From CAYVZU01 sp964455935 (GTDB lineage Bacteria > Fibrobacterota > CAYVZU01), in NCBI GenBank assembly GCA_964455935.1, contig CAYVZU010000045.1, forward strand, positions 1 to 27,644: a DNA stretch of 27,644 bases, written 5' to 3'. A program made the translations under genes and the position numbers. The notes under the pieces were generated by a model. It was given only the letters and a program-made list of their open reading frames with translations, had not been told where the DNA came from and searched no databases. Below, piece after piece: positions 16,206-24,719 of the stretch. Every line of letters begins with the position of its first letter. Positions within the stretch are counted from its first letter, which is position 1.

Positions 16206-17096
16206 CTACTTTCGGTAAAGCCCGGCCGCCTCAATCGAGCGGCGAAGAGCTGCATCCACGCCCATCAACGAACGGCCAAGTTCTGTTGTAAGTTTCCGGG
16301 AATCCAAACTGAGGTTTCTCTGTATGGCGTACCCCAATCCCGCGTCCGCGATCCGGATGGGCAGGACAACATCGGAAGAAAAGCCCAACAAGGTGAGAAA
16401 CCGGGTTCCCAACTGGACCCGGTTGACTCTGTCCGGGCCCCCGACATGAAAGATTCCGCAACCAGGTTGGTCCACAAAGTGCCAGATTGCGCTGCAAACG
16501 TCCTCCACAAACACCGGAGTTCGATCCTGGTCCGCAAAAAGACGGACAACATTCCTCTTCTTGGCTTCCATTGCCATCCAGGCGAGAAACCCTTTTTCGC
16601 CGGCCCACCCCAGCATCAGCGTTGGACGAAGCACGGTAGCCAAAGGACAGGCTTCCATAACCGCCTCTTCCCCTCCCAGCTTGCTTTTGCCATAAACCGT
16701 AATGGGATTGGCGACATCTTTCTCGGAGTAGAATCCCGGCTTTTCGCCGTCAAAAACCATGTCGGTCGAGACATGAACCAGTGTGGCTCCGCAATCGCGG
16801 CACAAAACAGCGATCGCCCTCGCTGCTTCCGCATTCACGGTAAAGGCCCGAGCCGGGTCCTTTTCGCACGCCCCCACGGAAGTAATCGCGGCTGTGTGGA
16901 TCACGCATTCGGGCCGGAATGTGGCAAAAACTGCGCGCAGATCTTGGGAAGAACGCAAATCGACCTTCTCCGACCGGATGCCAGGCATTGAGGGTTGGGT
17001 TGAGGAATAGAGCCCGCAAACTGCGTGGCGTTTCGGAATCGAGCGAAGCAGGTAAAGGCCCAGAAAGCCGCTGGCCCCGGTTATGAGGATGCGCAT
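16206..17096 (-). CDS. RmlD-like NAD(P)-dependent sugar reductase
   Basis: The 296-residue protein is an extended short-chain dehydrogenase of the dTDP-4-dehydrorhamnose reductase (RmlD) subgroup. The Rossmann motif TGASGFLG is at 6-13, the family STDMVFDG block at 110-117, and the catalytic pair Y135-x3-K139 in VYGKSK. RmlD reduces dTDP-4-keto-rhamnose; relatives include MAT2B-like and UDP-sugar reductases. No rmlA, rmlB or rmlC genes are nearby, so the exact substrate is open. The gene starts ten bases after the coiled-coil membrane protein gene and ends 24 bases before mutS2. Its placement with the glycan-like fusion at 10039-12921 would fit a role in nucleotide-sugar supply. Confidence 0.8.
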   Translation of the reverse strand: MRILITGASGFLGLYLLRSIPKRHAVCGLYSSTQPSMPGIRSEKVDLRSSQDLRAVFATFRPECVIHTAAITSVGACEKDPARAFTVNAEAARAIAVLCRDCGATLVHVSTDMVFDGEKPGFYSEKDVANPITVYGKSKLGGEEAVMEACPLATVLRPTLMLGWAGEKGFLAWMAMEAKKRNVVRLFADQDRTPVFVEDVCSAIWHFVDQPGCGIFHVGGPDRVNRVQLGTRFLTLLGFSSDVVLPIRIADAGLGYAIQRNLSLDSRKLTTELGRSLMGVDAALRRSIEAAGLYRK

Positions 17097-17106
17097 GCCG
17101 GCAAGG

Positions 17107-17853
17107 TCACGGTTTTGATTGGAGCCGGACTACAAGAGCCACTTGATCCAATCCGACCTTCAAACGATTGGAAATTTCCTTGATCGTCAATCCCTGGCGG
17201 TAGAATTCCAGAATTTGCTCATTCAGACTGCCGGCTGGTTGGCGTTCAGGATTTCGGGACACTGCCGCCGGGCGGGGCTCCTCAATGGGACGGACCGATT
17301 CCGGTTCTTCCTCGCGCTCGTTTTGCTTCTCGGGAATCGTTCGCGCCGGTTCCGGAGCGGGCCTTGCCTTCTTGGTCACAGGGATGGCCCGTGTAAATGG
17401 CGGTCGCTTGACGGTCTGGCCAAACAGCTGACGGCGCAACGCGGAGATAAGCACGATGAGGGCCACAAACGCCACGACCCCCAGGGCGATCCAGATGGTC
17501 CTGATTGGAATTGACCTGAGCTTGCCAATCGCCATCGAACCGATTGCGATGGTCGACTTCGGTGCGGGCCGGCTCTCTTCGTTTTGTTGTCGAATTTCGC
17601 TGCGGACCGCTTCGATGGATTCGCGAACCAGCTCCAAAGCATGCTGCTCGGTTTCATAGCTTTGGCTTTGCGACTGCAGAGCACGGATTTTGGATTCAAT
17701 TTCCTCGGATTGCCGGTACAGGCCATCGAGCCTCGCCACCAATTCGGCCGCCTTGGAGTCGGGTCTTTTAAGCGAATCCAGGAAATTCCGGGCCGCCCAT
17801 AGCCCGACGGCAATAAGTGCGATCGCAGCAATCGTGACCAGAATGCGTTTCAT
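17107..17853 (-). CDS. Coiled-coil membrane protein with C-terminal HTH-like segment
   Basis: I do not recognise a named family. The 248-residue protein has an N-terminal membrane segment (about 4-22), a periplasmic coiled coil (about 34-92, heptad-rich with Glu, Leu and Gln), a second membrane segment (about 117-138), a Pro/Glu/Arg-rich cytoplasmic linker (about 150-208) and a C-terminal helical part. The last part reads ILEFYRQGLTIKEISNRL (214-231), resembling a sigma-region-4/HTH-like unit. This form is seen at the end of many small membrane proteins and may bind a partner rather than DNA. The ATG at 17853 has GGAGG close upstream; a longer frame to 17898 is less likely. It heads the leftward run that includes mutS2 and diverges from the ECF sigma operon. 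Confidence 0.8.
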   Translation of the reverse strand: MKRILVTIAAIALIAVGLWAARNFLDSLKRPDSKAAELVARLDGLYRQSEEIESKIRALQSQSQSYETEQHALELVRESIEAVRSEIRQQNEESRPAPKSTIAIGSMAIGKLRSIPIRTIWIALGVVAFVALIVLISALRRQLFGQTVKRPPFTRAIPVTKKARPAPEPARTIPEKQNEREEEPESVRPIEEPRPAAVSRNPERQPAGSLNEQILEFYRQGLTIKEISNRLKVGLDQVALVVRLQSKP

Positions 17854-17919
17854 GATTCCTCCGTTGCGCCGTTGACATTGCTCCGGCCCGACCGGCAAGC
17901 CCTTTAACCTTCTTATTAA

Positions 17920-17947
17920 ATTATGTTTCTAAGATACGAAAGGTAAA
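17920..17947 (-). promoter_or_regulatory. Possible sigma-70-type promoter for the leftward coiled-coil/mutS2 run
   Basis: On the minus strand, TTTACC (17947-17942) and CATAAT (17925-17920) are 16 bases apart, a fair match to -35 and -10 boxes. Transcription would start near 17912, about 60 bases before the ATG at 17853. The divergent sigma gene's promoter must lie in the same 98-base gap, so the two may overlap and compete. Confidence 0.4.
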
Positions 17948-17951
17948 CTCC

Positions 17952-18509
17952 TTGGATCACGACTTTTCTCTATTGGAGCGGATTCGCAAAGGTGAACGGG
18001 AGGCCTTTGGTCTGATTGTTGAGAAATACCAAGCCCTTCTGTTCAATCTCGCCCTACGCTGGACCCGGTCCAAAGAGGACGCAGAGGACATCGTGCAAAA
18101 GGCCTTTCTTAACGCCTATGAGAAGATCGGGACCTTTCGGGGTCAATCGAGCCTCAAGACATGGCTCTTCCGGATCGCGCTAAACCTTCTAAAGAACGAA
18201 GTCCGATTTCGAAAGACCCGGGCGATCGAGGAATTGGACGATTCGATTCCATCCTCCGACGAAAGCCCCCTCCAGCAGAGCATGAACAAGCAGGAGACGG
18301 GTCGGGTGCTAAAGGCCATCGACCGCCTTAAGCCCAAACAGAAAGCGACACTGCTCTTGCGCATTGCTCAGGAGTTTTCGTTTGAAGAGATTGCCCAAAC
18401 CATGAAATGCACACAAAACACGGCCAAGGTCAATTTCCATTATGCCGTTAGGAATTTGCACGACCTGCTGGCGAAGGAAGGATTTTTCAATGAAATGCCT
18501 ATCGAATAA
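17952..18509 (+). CDS. ECF-type RNA polymerase sigma factor
   Basis: The 185-residue protein has the two ECF domains. Region 2 is at about 20-90 (FGLIVEKYQALLFNLA, SKEDAEDIVQKAFLNAYEKI, SLKTWLFRIALNLLKNE). Region 4 is at about 115-175 (RLKPKQKATLLLRIAQEFSFEEIAQTMKCTQNTAKV), carrying the -35-recognising HTH. Translation starts at TTG 17952 with AAAGGT seven bases upstream. The anti-sigma gene overlaps its 3' end by 20 bases, the usual arrangement for a regulator held inactive until an envelope signal arrives. The Spy-like gene two positions downstream suggests response to envelope stress or metals. ECF sigma factors often control their own operon; I could not identify the target promoter motif. 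Confidence 0.95.
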   Translation: MDHDFSLLERIRKGEREAFGLIVEKYQALLFNLALRWTRSKEDAEDIVQKAFLNAYEKIGTFRGQSSLKTWLFRIALNLLKNEVRFRKTRAIEELDDSIPSSDESPLQQSMNKQETGRVLKAIDRLKPKQKATLLLRIAQEFSFEEIAQTMKCTQNTAKVNFHYAVRNLHDLLAKEGFFNEMPIE

Positions 18510-19059
18510 ACACTGGGCCGCCTACCTTGCAGATCCATCGGGACCGGAATTCGAAAACCATTTAAGCCGGTGCGATTCATGCCGTCAGAAAGCCATTGGC
18601 TACAAGCGCCTGGTTTCGGTCCTGCACGACAGCAAACCGGCCGAGCCCAGGCCCGAATACTGGCAGAATCTGAAACGCTCGATCATGAATTCACTGGTTT
18701 CCGAAGAACCGGGCCGCAGCTGGTGGTGGTTTTTGGGGAGCGCACCCCTTTTGCGGCCGGCGCTGGCGGGCGCCGGGCTCTGTCTGGCAATCACCGCGTT
18801 CCTGCTGTGGCCCATTCACGACCGGCAAGCTCCCCAATTGCAGGCCCCGGCCGAGTCGCTGGCCGCCTGGCTGGTTGAAAGCGGCGAGACCGGCGTGCTT
18901 CAGGCTGAACATGTAAAATGGGCGGAAGAATCGAATTGGAAACCGGCCGAGATTGCGGCCTATGTCGAAACCACAATTCCAGTTGAAGAAATCCTGGCCG
19001 ATCTAAGCCAGGAGGAAATAGAAGTTTTGGATCGGCAAATTTCTCGGAGGGTTTTATGA
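18490..19059 (+). CDS. Zinc-binding anti-sigma factor (ZAS type)
   Basis: The 189-residue protein has the zinc anti-sigma motif H24-x3-C28-x2-C31 (HLSRCDSC) in its N-terminal cytoplasmic part. A single membrane segment follows at about 83-104, then a periplasmic tail. That tail ends in an acidic helix pair (PVEEILADLSQEEIEVLD), which may sense or bind the Spy-like partner. The ATG at 18490 has GAAGGAAGG upstream and lies inside the sigma gene; the longer frame from 18442 is not needed. Its TGA overlaps the next ATG. The protein should sequester the sigma factor encoded just upstream. The signal that releases it is unknown. Confidence 0.9.
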   Translation: MKCLSNKHWAAYLADPSGPEFENHLSRCDSCRQKAIGYKRLVSVLHDSKPAEPRPEYWQNLKRSIMNSLVSEEPGRSWWWFLGSAPLLRPALAGAGLCLAITAFLLWPIHDRQAPQLQAPAESLAAWLVESGETGVLQAEHVKWAEESNWKPAEIAAYVETTIPVEEILADLSQEEIEVLDRQISRRVL

Positions 19060-19574
19060 AAATGAACCATTTTTTTCTGTCCGCATTCCCGGTCTTTCTC
19101 ATTCTGGCTTTGGCCGGCGCCCAGCCGCACCATGGCCCTCAGGGCGGTCCCCGATTCCAGAGCCCTCCCAATGGGGAGGTCGAAAAAAAGGTGGACCATC
19201 ATCTGCTTCTTCGCCTTTCGGAAGAGTTGTCACTTCCGGAAGACAAACTGATCCGCATGGGTGAAATTTTTAAGCAACGGCGCGAGAAATGTGGACGGAT
19301 CCAGGATACAATGCGAAAAACACTGGACACGCTGGGCTTGCTTGCCAGGGATTCCGCCAGCTCAAACGAGACGATCGGCCGCCTGCTTGCCCGGCTCAAA
19401 GAACAGCAGTCGGCTTTATTTGAGGCCGAGCAGGCAAAAACAAAGGCTCTCGAAAGTGTATTGGCGCCCCGTCAGCTCGCGCAATATTTTATTTTGGAAA
19501 GAGATTTCCGCCATCAGATCATGCGGATGATCCGCAAAGAATCCAAAGACGGCGGCCCCGGAGGGACAAAGTGA
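19056..19574 (+). CDS. Spy/CpxP-like periplasmic protein
   Basis: The 172-residue protein has a signal peptide (about 1-22, cleavage near AGA-QPHHG), a His/Gly/Pro-rich mature start and an all-helical charged body (about 45-160). This is the composition of periplasmic Spy/CpxP and 'heavy-metal sensor' proteins, which act as chaperones or repress envelope-stress systems. The paired LTxxQ motifs of classical Spy are not clearly present; LSLPEDKL and LAPRQLAQY occupy similar places. The ATG overlaps the anti-sigma stop (ATGA). The operon position next to a sigma/anti-sigma pair fits a feedback or sensing role. The family call is moderate. Confidence 0.7.
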   Translation: MKMNHFFLSAFPVFLILALAGAQPHHGPQGGPRFQSPPNGEVEKKVDHHLLLRLSEELSLPEDKLIRMGEIFKQRREKCGRIQDTMRKTLDTLGLLARDSASSNETIGRLLARLKEQQSALFEAEQAKTKALESVLAPRQLAQYFILERDFRHQIMRMIRKESKDGGPGGTK

Positions 19575-19756
19575 TCTATTTGGTCGGAGCGATTCTGCTT
19601 GTTTTGACGTTGCGCGCATGGGTCAAGAACATCCACCTGCTTATCAAACGAAAGAAGAACCTCACGCCCACTGACAAACTGCTCAATTACCCGCTTCTCT
19701 TTCTGTGGCTGCTGTTCATGACCGTTTTCTCCGTAGGAATGATTGTCAATAACTGA
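19571..19756 (+). CDS. Small membrane protein of the ECF sigma operon
   Basis: This 61-residue protein starts at GTG 19571, which overlaps the previous stop (GTGA). It has two hydrophobic segments (about 2-16 and 41-58) joined by a basic loop (HLLIKRKKNL), so it is likely a two-span inner membrane protein with a cytoplasmic loop. No family is recognised. Overlapping translation with the Spy-like gene upstream and the helicase frame downstream supports it as real. It may be part of the envelope-stress response. Confidence 0.7.
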   Translation: MIYLVGAILLVLTLRAWVKNIHLLIKRKKNLTPTDKLLNYPLLFLWLLFMTVFSVGMIVNN

Positions 19757-21947
19757 GGGGTTCGGCAATACAAAGCCCGTGAATTCCGAACCCGCCGTCC
19801 ACCCCTCCCCCGCCCAGCAAGCCGAAACACTAACCGGAACCGTTGAGCGCGTTGTATATCAAAGCCCCGATACGGGCTTCACCGTCCTCCAGATGCAACC
19901 CTCCCAACCGGGCGAGCCGTTTGCGGCCGTGGGCATTCTTCCCGGCGTTCATGAAGGCGAGATTCTGACCCTCACAGGCCTGTGGAAGGAACATCCCCGC
20001 TTTGGCAGGCAATATCAGGTCCGCGGTTGGTCGCAGGTCCGGCCTGCGACAGAGGAGGGAATCACCCAATACCTGGGCAGCGGGCTCATTCCGGGCATTG
20101 GCGAGGCCATGGCTCAGCGCATTGTGGGAAAGTTCGGAGAGAAGACGCTGGAGGTGATGGACACCGATCTCGGTAAGCTGAGCAAGGTACCCGGGATTGG
20201 TCGAAAAAAGCTGGAAAAGATCCGCGAAATCTGGAATTCCCTCAAAGATGACCGGGAGGTCTTCCTGTTTCTTCAGTCACTGGGCGTGGGCCCCGCAACG
20301 GCTCAGAAGATCCACAAGCAATACGGAATGGAAACCGTGTTTCTGGTGCGGGAAAATCCCTATCGGCTTGCCGAAGATGTCTGGGGAATCGGGTTTCTGC
20401 GCGCCGATGCAATTGCGGCCCGCATTGGCCATGCCCGTGATTCGCACTTCAGAATTCGTGCGGCCCTAGCCCACCTTCTGTCCAAGGCATCGGAGGATGG
20501 CCACACGTTTGTGTCGCGTCAGGCCCTGATTGACTCGGCGGCCGACCTTCTGGGAATCGAAGCCCACCTGATCCTCTTCACTCTGGATGACGAAATCCGG
20601 CTTCAGAATGTCTCGCAGGAAGAGGACCGGGTTTACACGCCCCTGCTCTTCCACTGCGAAAAGGTTCTGACCGAGACCTTACTCCGGCTTGCAGCATCCC
20701 CCGGTTCACCGGCAAGCCGTCTGGACCCGGCCAAATGCATCCATGAATTCGAGGAAAGCCGCGGGGTCTGCTATCACGCCCTCCAAAAAGAGGCGATTAC
20801 CCGGGCGGCGCGAGACAAGCTCCTGATCATCACCGGCGGGCCCGGAACTGGAAAGACCACAACGCTGCTTGGTATTCTGGATTATGCGCGCCGCGCCGGC
20901 CGTACGGTCCTTTTGGGCGCGCCAACGGGCCGGGCCGCCAAACGGATGGAGGAGGTTGCTCGCATTCCGGCCAAAACAATCCACCGCCTCCTCGAATATC
21001 AGCCCAACCGGGGATTTGCCCGGGACGCGGACTATCCCCTGGAATGCGACCTGCTGGTGATCGATGAAGTCTCAATGGTGGATCTGCCCCTGATGACTGC
21101 GCTGATCCGGGCGGTGCCTCTGCGGGCTTCGATCGTGCTGATCGGCGACGAGGACCAGCTTCCCTCCGTAGGGCCCGGCCAGGTGCTGCGCGATCTGATC
21201 GAAAGCAACCGATTCGGCGTGGTCCGATTGACCCAAATATTCCGGCAGGCTCACCAAAGCGGGATTATCGAGCTGGCCCATGATGTACGCAATCACAGGC
21301 CCCCGGCATTTCGCAACGAAAAGGAGTCGGACTGTTTCTTCATGGAAGAGCCGGACCCGGACAAGACAGCCCATCTGGTGGCCGACCTGGTGCTGGATCG
21401 ACTGCCCAAGGCATTCGGGTTCGATCCGCTGCGGGACATTCAAATTCTGGTTCCCATGCACAAAGGCGTCTGCGGCGCCGAGCGGCTTAACCGGCTTATC
21501 CAGTCGCGTATGCGAAACCAGCCCGAGGCGGCCTGCACCGGGGCTATGCTGCCCGGCGACAAAGTAATGCAGGTCCGAAACAACTACGACAAACAGGTCT
21601 TCAACGGCGATTTGGGCCTGGTCGAAAGCCTTTCCTCCGAAGGTCTGATCCGGGTTCGTTTTGACATCGGCGCCCTTGATTATGCGGTCTCGGAACGCGA
21701 CGAGCTTGCTCTGGCGTTCGCCATTACAATTCACAAAAGCCAGGGAAACGAGTACCCGGCGGTTGTCTTGCCGCTTCTAACGCAGCACTATATCATGCTC
21801 TACCGCAACCTGCTTTACACCGCCATGACTCGCGCAAAAAAGTATCTTGTGCTGGTCGGGTCTCCCAAGGCCATTGCCATAGCGGTTCGCAACAACGATC
21901 CCTTTCAGCGCAACACATCGCTACGGGCCCGACTGGAGAAACGATGA
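19743..21947 (+). CDS. recD2: RecD2-like ATP-dependent DNA helicase
   Basis: The 734-residue protein is a superfamily 1B helicase of the RecD2/TraA group, with 5'-3' polarity expected. The N-terminal OB-like part (about 30-100) and helix-hairpin-helix repeats (about 110-165: IPGIGEAMA, VPGIGRKKL) are typical of RecD2 and absent from RecBCD RecD. Walker A is GGPGTGKT (365-372), Walker B VIDE (439-442), and a C-terminal motif reads ITIHKSQGNEYPAV, followed by LLYTAMTRAKK. The start is uncertain: TTG 19743 has a weak AGGA, while GTG 19779 trims 12 residues. RecD2 acts in DNA repair and replication-fork maintenance. Its presence inside an ECF stress operon is unusual. The 86-residue gene overlaps its stop. 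Confidence 0.92.
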   Translation: MSITEGFGNTKPVNSEPAVHPSPAQQAETLTGTVERVVYQSPDTGFTVLQMQPSQPGEPFAAVGILPGVHEGEILTLTGLWKEHPRFGRQYQVRGWSQVRPATEEGITQYLGSGLIPGIGEAMAQRIVGKFGEKTLEVMDTDLGKLSKVPGIGRKKLEKIREIWNSLKDDREVFLFLQSLGVGPATAQKIHKQYGMETVFLVRENPYRLAEDVWGIGFLRADAIAARIGHARDSHFRIRAALAHLLSKASEDGHTFVSRQALIDSAADLLGIEAHLILFTLDDEIRLQNVSQEEDRVYTPLLFHCEKVLTETLLRLAASPGSPASRLDPAKCIHEFEESRGVCYHALQKEAITRAARDKLLIITGGPGTGKTTTLLGILDYARRAGRTVLLGAPTGRAAKRMEEVARIPAKTIHRLLEYQPNRGFARDADYPLECDLLVIDEVSMVDLPLMTALIRAVPLRASIVLIGDEDQLPSVGPGQVLRDLIESNRFGVVRLTQIFRQAHQSGIIELAHDVRNHRPPAFRNEKESDCFFMEEPDPDKTAHLVADLVLDRLPKAFGFDPLRDIQILVPMHKGVCGAERLNRLIQSRMRNQPEAACTGAMLPGDKVMQVRNNYDKQVFNGDLGLVESLSSEGLIRVRFDIGALDYAVSERDELALAFAITIHKSQGNEYPAVVLPLLTQHYIMLYRNLLYTAMTRAKKYLVLVGSPKAIAIAVRNNDPFQRNTSLRARLEKR

Positions 21948-22204
21948 TCCCGCAATGGAAAAACGCCGAGTCCCTGCGCATTCTTGAAAGCCTCGTAGAG
22001 CAGTTGGGCCTGAGCATCCGTTACGAAGAAATGCCAACGCCGGGCGGGTTTGTGAAAGTGCAGGGAAAGGGTTCGTTCATCCTGAATCGTGCCCTCGCCG
22101 CTCCGGAAAAAATTGAAATTCTGCGGCGCGAACTGCAGAAACTGGACCTTCAGAATGTGTATTTGTTGCCTCTGGCTCGAAAGCTGATCTATGAGAATGA
22201 ATGA
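21944..22204 (+). CDS. Conserved small protein of unknown function (86 residues)
   Basis: The start ATG overlaps the recD2 stop (ATGA). The protein is soluble and alpha/beta in pattern. Its LGLSIRYEEMPTPGGFVKVQGKGSFILNRAL block, with conserved-looking Gly and Leu, resembles small unnamed proteins I associate with several poorly studied phyla; I cannot assign a function. No signal peptide, membrane segment or metal motif is seen. The next gene overlaps its end by 14 bases. Coding use is consistent with neighbours, and the overlaps make a real gene likely. Confidence 0.75.
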   Translation: MIPQWKNAESLRILESLVEQLGLSIRYEEMPTPGGFVKVQGKGSFILNRALAAPEKIEILRRELQKLDLQNVYLLPLARKLIYENE

Positions 22205-23201
22205 TTCCGGCGAAATAGTGGTGGGTGTTGTCGGCTGCGGGCATTTGGGAAAATACCACGCCCGCATTCTTTCGGGACTGCCCATGGCCGGCCTGGCGGG
22301 TGTTTTTGATGCCAATTCCCAGGCTGCGGCCGAACTGGCGGCCAAACACGACTGCCCGCAATTTTCCAGCCTTGCCGATCTGCTGAACGCAACCGAAGCT
22401 GTCGTCATCGCCACTCCGGCAGGCTCCCATTTCGAAGTTGTCCGGCAAACGCTTGAAGCCGGCCGCCATGTCCTTGTGGAAAAGCCCATTTTCGATCGTT
22501 CGGACCGGGCCGAGAGTTTAATCGAAATGGCCGCCGGCCGCAATCGGACCTTCTGCGTTGGGCACGTGGAGCGTTTTAATCCGGCTTTTCGCCAACTCCT
22601 TTCCGAGAATCCAAAGCCTCGCTTCATCGAAGCCCATCGCCTTGCAGCATTCAGCCCCCGCGGCACCGACGTGGACGTGATTCTCGATCTGATGATTCAC
22701 GACATCGACCTCGTCCTGCGGCTGGTTGGCGCGGCGCCACAGTCGCTGGACGCTTCCGGTGCGGTCGTCGCATCGAGGAGCTTTGATATCGTGAATGCCC
22801 GCATTTCGTTCGAGGACGGCTGTGTGGCCAACCTTACGGCAAGCCGAATCTCCGGGAAAAGAATGCGGAAATTCCGGGTCTTTCAGGGAGGATCCTATTT
22901 CTCGCTGGATTTTTCGGAACCTTCAATGGAAATGTACTCGGCTCCGTCCAGCCTGGGTTCCCAACCCGGTTTAACCATGGCCGGACAAGACCTCAACATC
23001 GCCTACAAGAAACCCGAACTGCCGGAATGCAATCCGCTGGAAGACGAGGTTACGGCTTTTCTTCATTCGATCCGAAGCGGACAGATTTCCGACGGCATCG
23101 CCTCGGCCCGCGACGGCTTGGCCGCGCTGAAGATTGCGGAGCAAATAAAGAACCGATGCACGACATCTGCTCCGGCGCAAAGCGCATCGGCAACCGCCTA
23201 A
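22191..23201 (+). CDS. Gfo/Idh/MocA family NAD(P)-dependent oxidoreductase
   Basis: The 336-residue protein has the N-terminal Rossmann fold (VGVVGCGHLGKYHA, 11-24), the EKP motif (97-99) and the HDID pair (H170, D171) that provides the catalytic His. GHVERFNPAF (124-133) resembles members acting on UDP-N-acetyl sugars, such as the GnnA UDP-GlcNAc 3-dehydrogenase of lipid A variants, but this is only suggestive. No lpx genes are in view. The start may be ATG 22191 or the second ATG at 22197; both overlap the preceding gene. The last 20 residues are low-complexity Ser/Ala. It ends the sigma operon; the following 85 bases to the GH4 gene hold no evident feature. Confidence 0.88.
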   Translation: MRMNDSGEIVVGVVGCGHLGKYHARILSGLPMAGLAGVFDANSQAAAELAAKHDCPQFSSLADLLNATEAVVIATPAGSHFEVVRQTLEAGRHVLVEKPIFDRSDRAESLIEMAAGRNRTFCVGHVERFNPAFRQLLSENPKPRFIEAHRLAAFSPRGTDVDVILDLMIHDIDLVLRLVGAAPQSLDASGAVVASRSFDIVNARISFEDGCVANLTASRISGKRMRKFRVFQGGSYFSLDFSEPSMEMYSAPSSLGSQPGLTMAGQDLNIAYKKPELPECNPLEDEVTAFLHSIRSGQISDGIASARDGLAALKIAEQIKNRCTTSAPAQSASATA

Positions 23202-23286
23202 TCGATTCCGAAAACGGCAGAGTCTCGGCCCACCGCAGTTGACATGACACCGTATCCCGACTGTTTTGCCGCAATCGTCATTACCT

Positions 23287-24582
23287 CTAGGCAAACGTCG
23301 GCAGAAATTCCTCCTGGAGCTTCAGCATTTCGTCAAGCATCTTTTCGGCGGCGGTAACGCTGTCGATCGCCGGATCGAGCAAAAGCGCCTGCAGCAGCAG
23401 GCGTCTGGATTGGGTCCGATAGGCCTCGGTCAGCAGATTGTGAATCGCATACTGTGTACGGCAGATGGCCGCCAGGGGCTCAGAGATTTTGCCCACCTTA
23501 AGAGGATGAATTCCCTTGCCGTCGACCAATGCCGGAATTTCAACAACCCCGTTGGGCGGAAGGTTCTCGATAAGCAGTTCGCGATTCAGCACGTTAACGG
23601 CCGGATAGCGGTTCTTGCGCTTATGGACGATGTCGCAGATCATGGGAATCGTGGTTTCGCCGCTGCGCCGCGCCATCCAATCCTCCAGAGGGCGCTTCCC
23701 GCAGGCAAATTCCTCAAGGCGGACCGTCTCGGGTATTTCCAACGAAGGCTTCATCGTGACGCCCCGGCACTCCCGGCCATAATGCCACTTGTTCCCGCCA
23801 AACTCGGCGCCATAGGATAGGTACTCGCCGAAATGATCATCGGAACGGTAGGTGAGAATGTCGAAGATCTCGACCATTTTACGGAACAGCGGCGGCAGGT
23901 TCGAATCGGCCCGGGCCTTTTCCAGGACCTTGGGCAGAAGCTCTTTGCCGGTCTTTTTTTCTTTCACGCTGAGAATTTCGTAGAAGTGGTTCATTCCGGC
24001 GGAGGTGAGCGTAAGCTCATCGGCCTTGCGCTTGAGATACTTCGCCGTATAGTGGATCGCCGAGAAGACGCCGTGACAGATTCCATAGGCCTTCACCTTC
24101 GTCAGCGTGCTGATCGCATGCAGCACACGGGCCTCGGGGTTTGTAAAATTCAGAAGCGTCGCCCCGGGGGCAAGCCTCTCGATGTCGCGGCAGATGGGAA
24201 TGACCAGTTCAAACGAACGAAGCGCGTGAAACATGGCTCCGGGGCCGCCGTTTTCGCCCAAGATCTGCCGAAACCCGTAGGACATGGGAATGCGAAAGTC
24301 CTGCTCCCATAACTCCATGCGTTTTCGAGCCACCGAGGTAATGATGTAATCCGCCCCGGGCAGGGCTTTTCTACGATCGGTCTGGTGTTCAATCCTGATA
24401 TCGCTGCCAAAATGCTCTTTCATCTTTTCGGCAAACCGCACCATGGTTGCAAGAGCCGGTTCGTTCAAATCGACAAGCGCAAGCGTTACATTCCGGCCTG
24501 TTAGATCCTTCGAACTCATCAGGTCGACAACCTGACCCCGGCCAAAATCCTTGCTGCCTGCGCCAATCAATACGATTTTCAC
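23287..24582 (-). CDS. Glycoside hydrolase family 4 (alpha-galactosidase/alpha-glucuronidase type)
   Basis: The 431-residue enzyme is a GH4 member: an NAD-binding Rossmann start (IVLIGAGSKDFG), the NFTNPE block (145-150), C169-H170 in ICHGVF, and GMNHF with metal-binding His199. GH4 uses NAD+ and a divalent metal to cleave by transient oxidation at C3. The CH-type motif separates it from the phospho-glycosidases (CN or CD type). A CHG form is, as I recall, associated with alpha-glucuronidases. The start is GTG 24582 with GGAGG four bases upstream. The divergent AraC gene is probably its regulator. The nearby CE7-like esterase fits use of acetylated glucuronoxylan-type sugars. Substrate remains inferred. 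Confidence 0.85.
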   Translation of the reverse strand: MKIVLIGAGSKDFGRGQVVDLMSSKDLTGRNVTLALVDLNEPALATMVRFAEKMKEHFGSDIRIEHQTDRRKALPGADYIITSVARKRMELWEQDFRIPMSYGFRQILGENGGPGAMFHALRSFELVIPICRDIERLAPGATLLNFTNPEARVLHAISTLTKVKAYGICHGVFSAIHYTAKYLKRKADELTLTSAGMNHFYEILSVKEKKTGKELLPKVLEKARADSNLPPLFRKMVEIFDILTYRSDDHFGEYLSYGAEFGGNKWHYGRECRGVTMKPSLEIPETVRLEEFACGKRPLEDWMARRSGETTIPMICDIVHKRKNRYPAVNVLNRELLIENLPPNGVVEIPALVDGKGIHPLKVGKISEPLAAICRTQYAIHNLLTEAYRTQSRRLLLQALLLDPAIDSVTAAEKMLDEMLKLQEEFLPTFA

Positions 24583-24719
24583 AATCCCTCCTTTTGTATT
24601 TTCTATTCAGTAGATAGGCATGGCGGTCAACCTTGAACTGCTGAACATCTTTGCCGTTATGGGTGAAAATAGACTGAATGGGATTGTAAGAGCGGACCAT
24701 ACTATTGTATTTTTGCACT
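24583..24719. promoter_or_regulatory. Divergent control region between GH4 and AraC regulator genes
   Basis: The 137-base gap is AT-richer than the flanks. It contains an inverted pair ATTCAGT (24605-24611) and ACTGAAT (24673-24679), 61 bases apart. This could be a paired half-site for the AraC-type regulator, but 7 bases is short and no conserved -35/-10 set was resolved. Confidence 0.35.
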
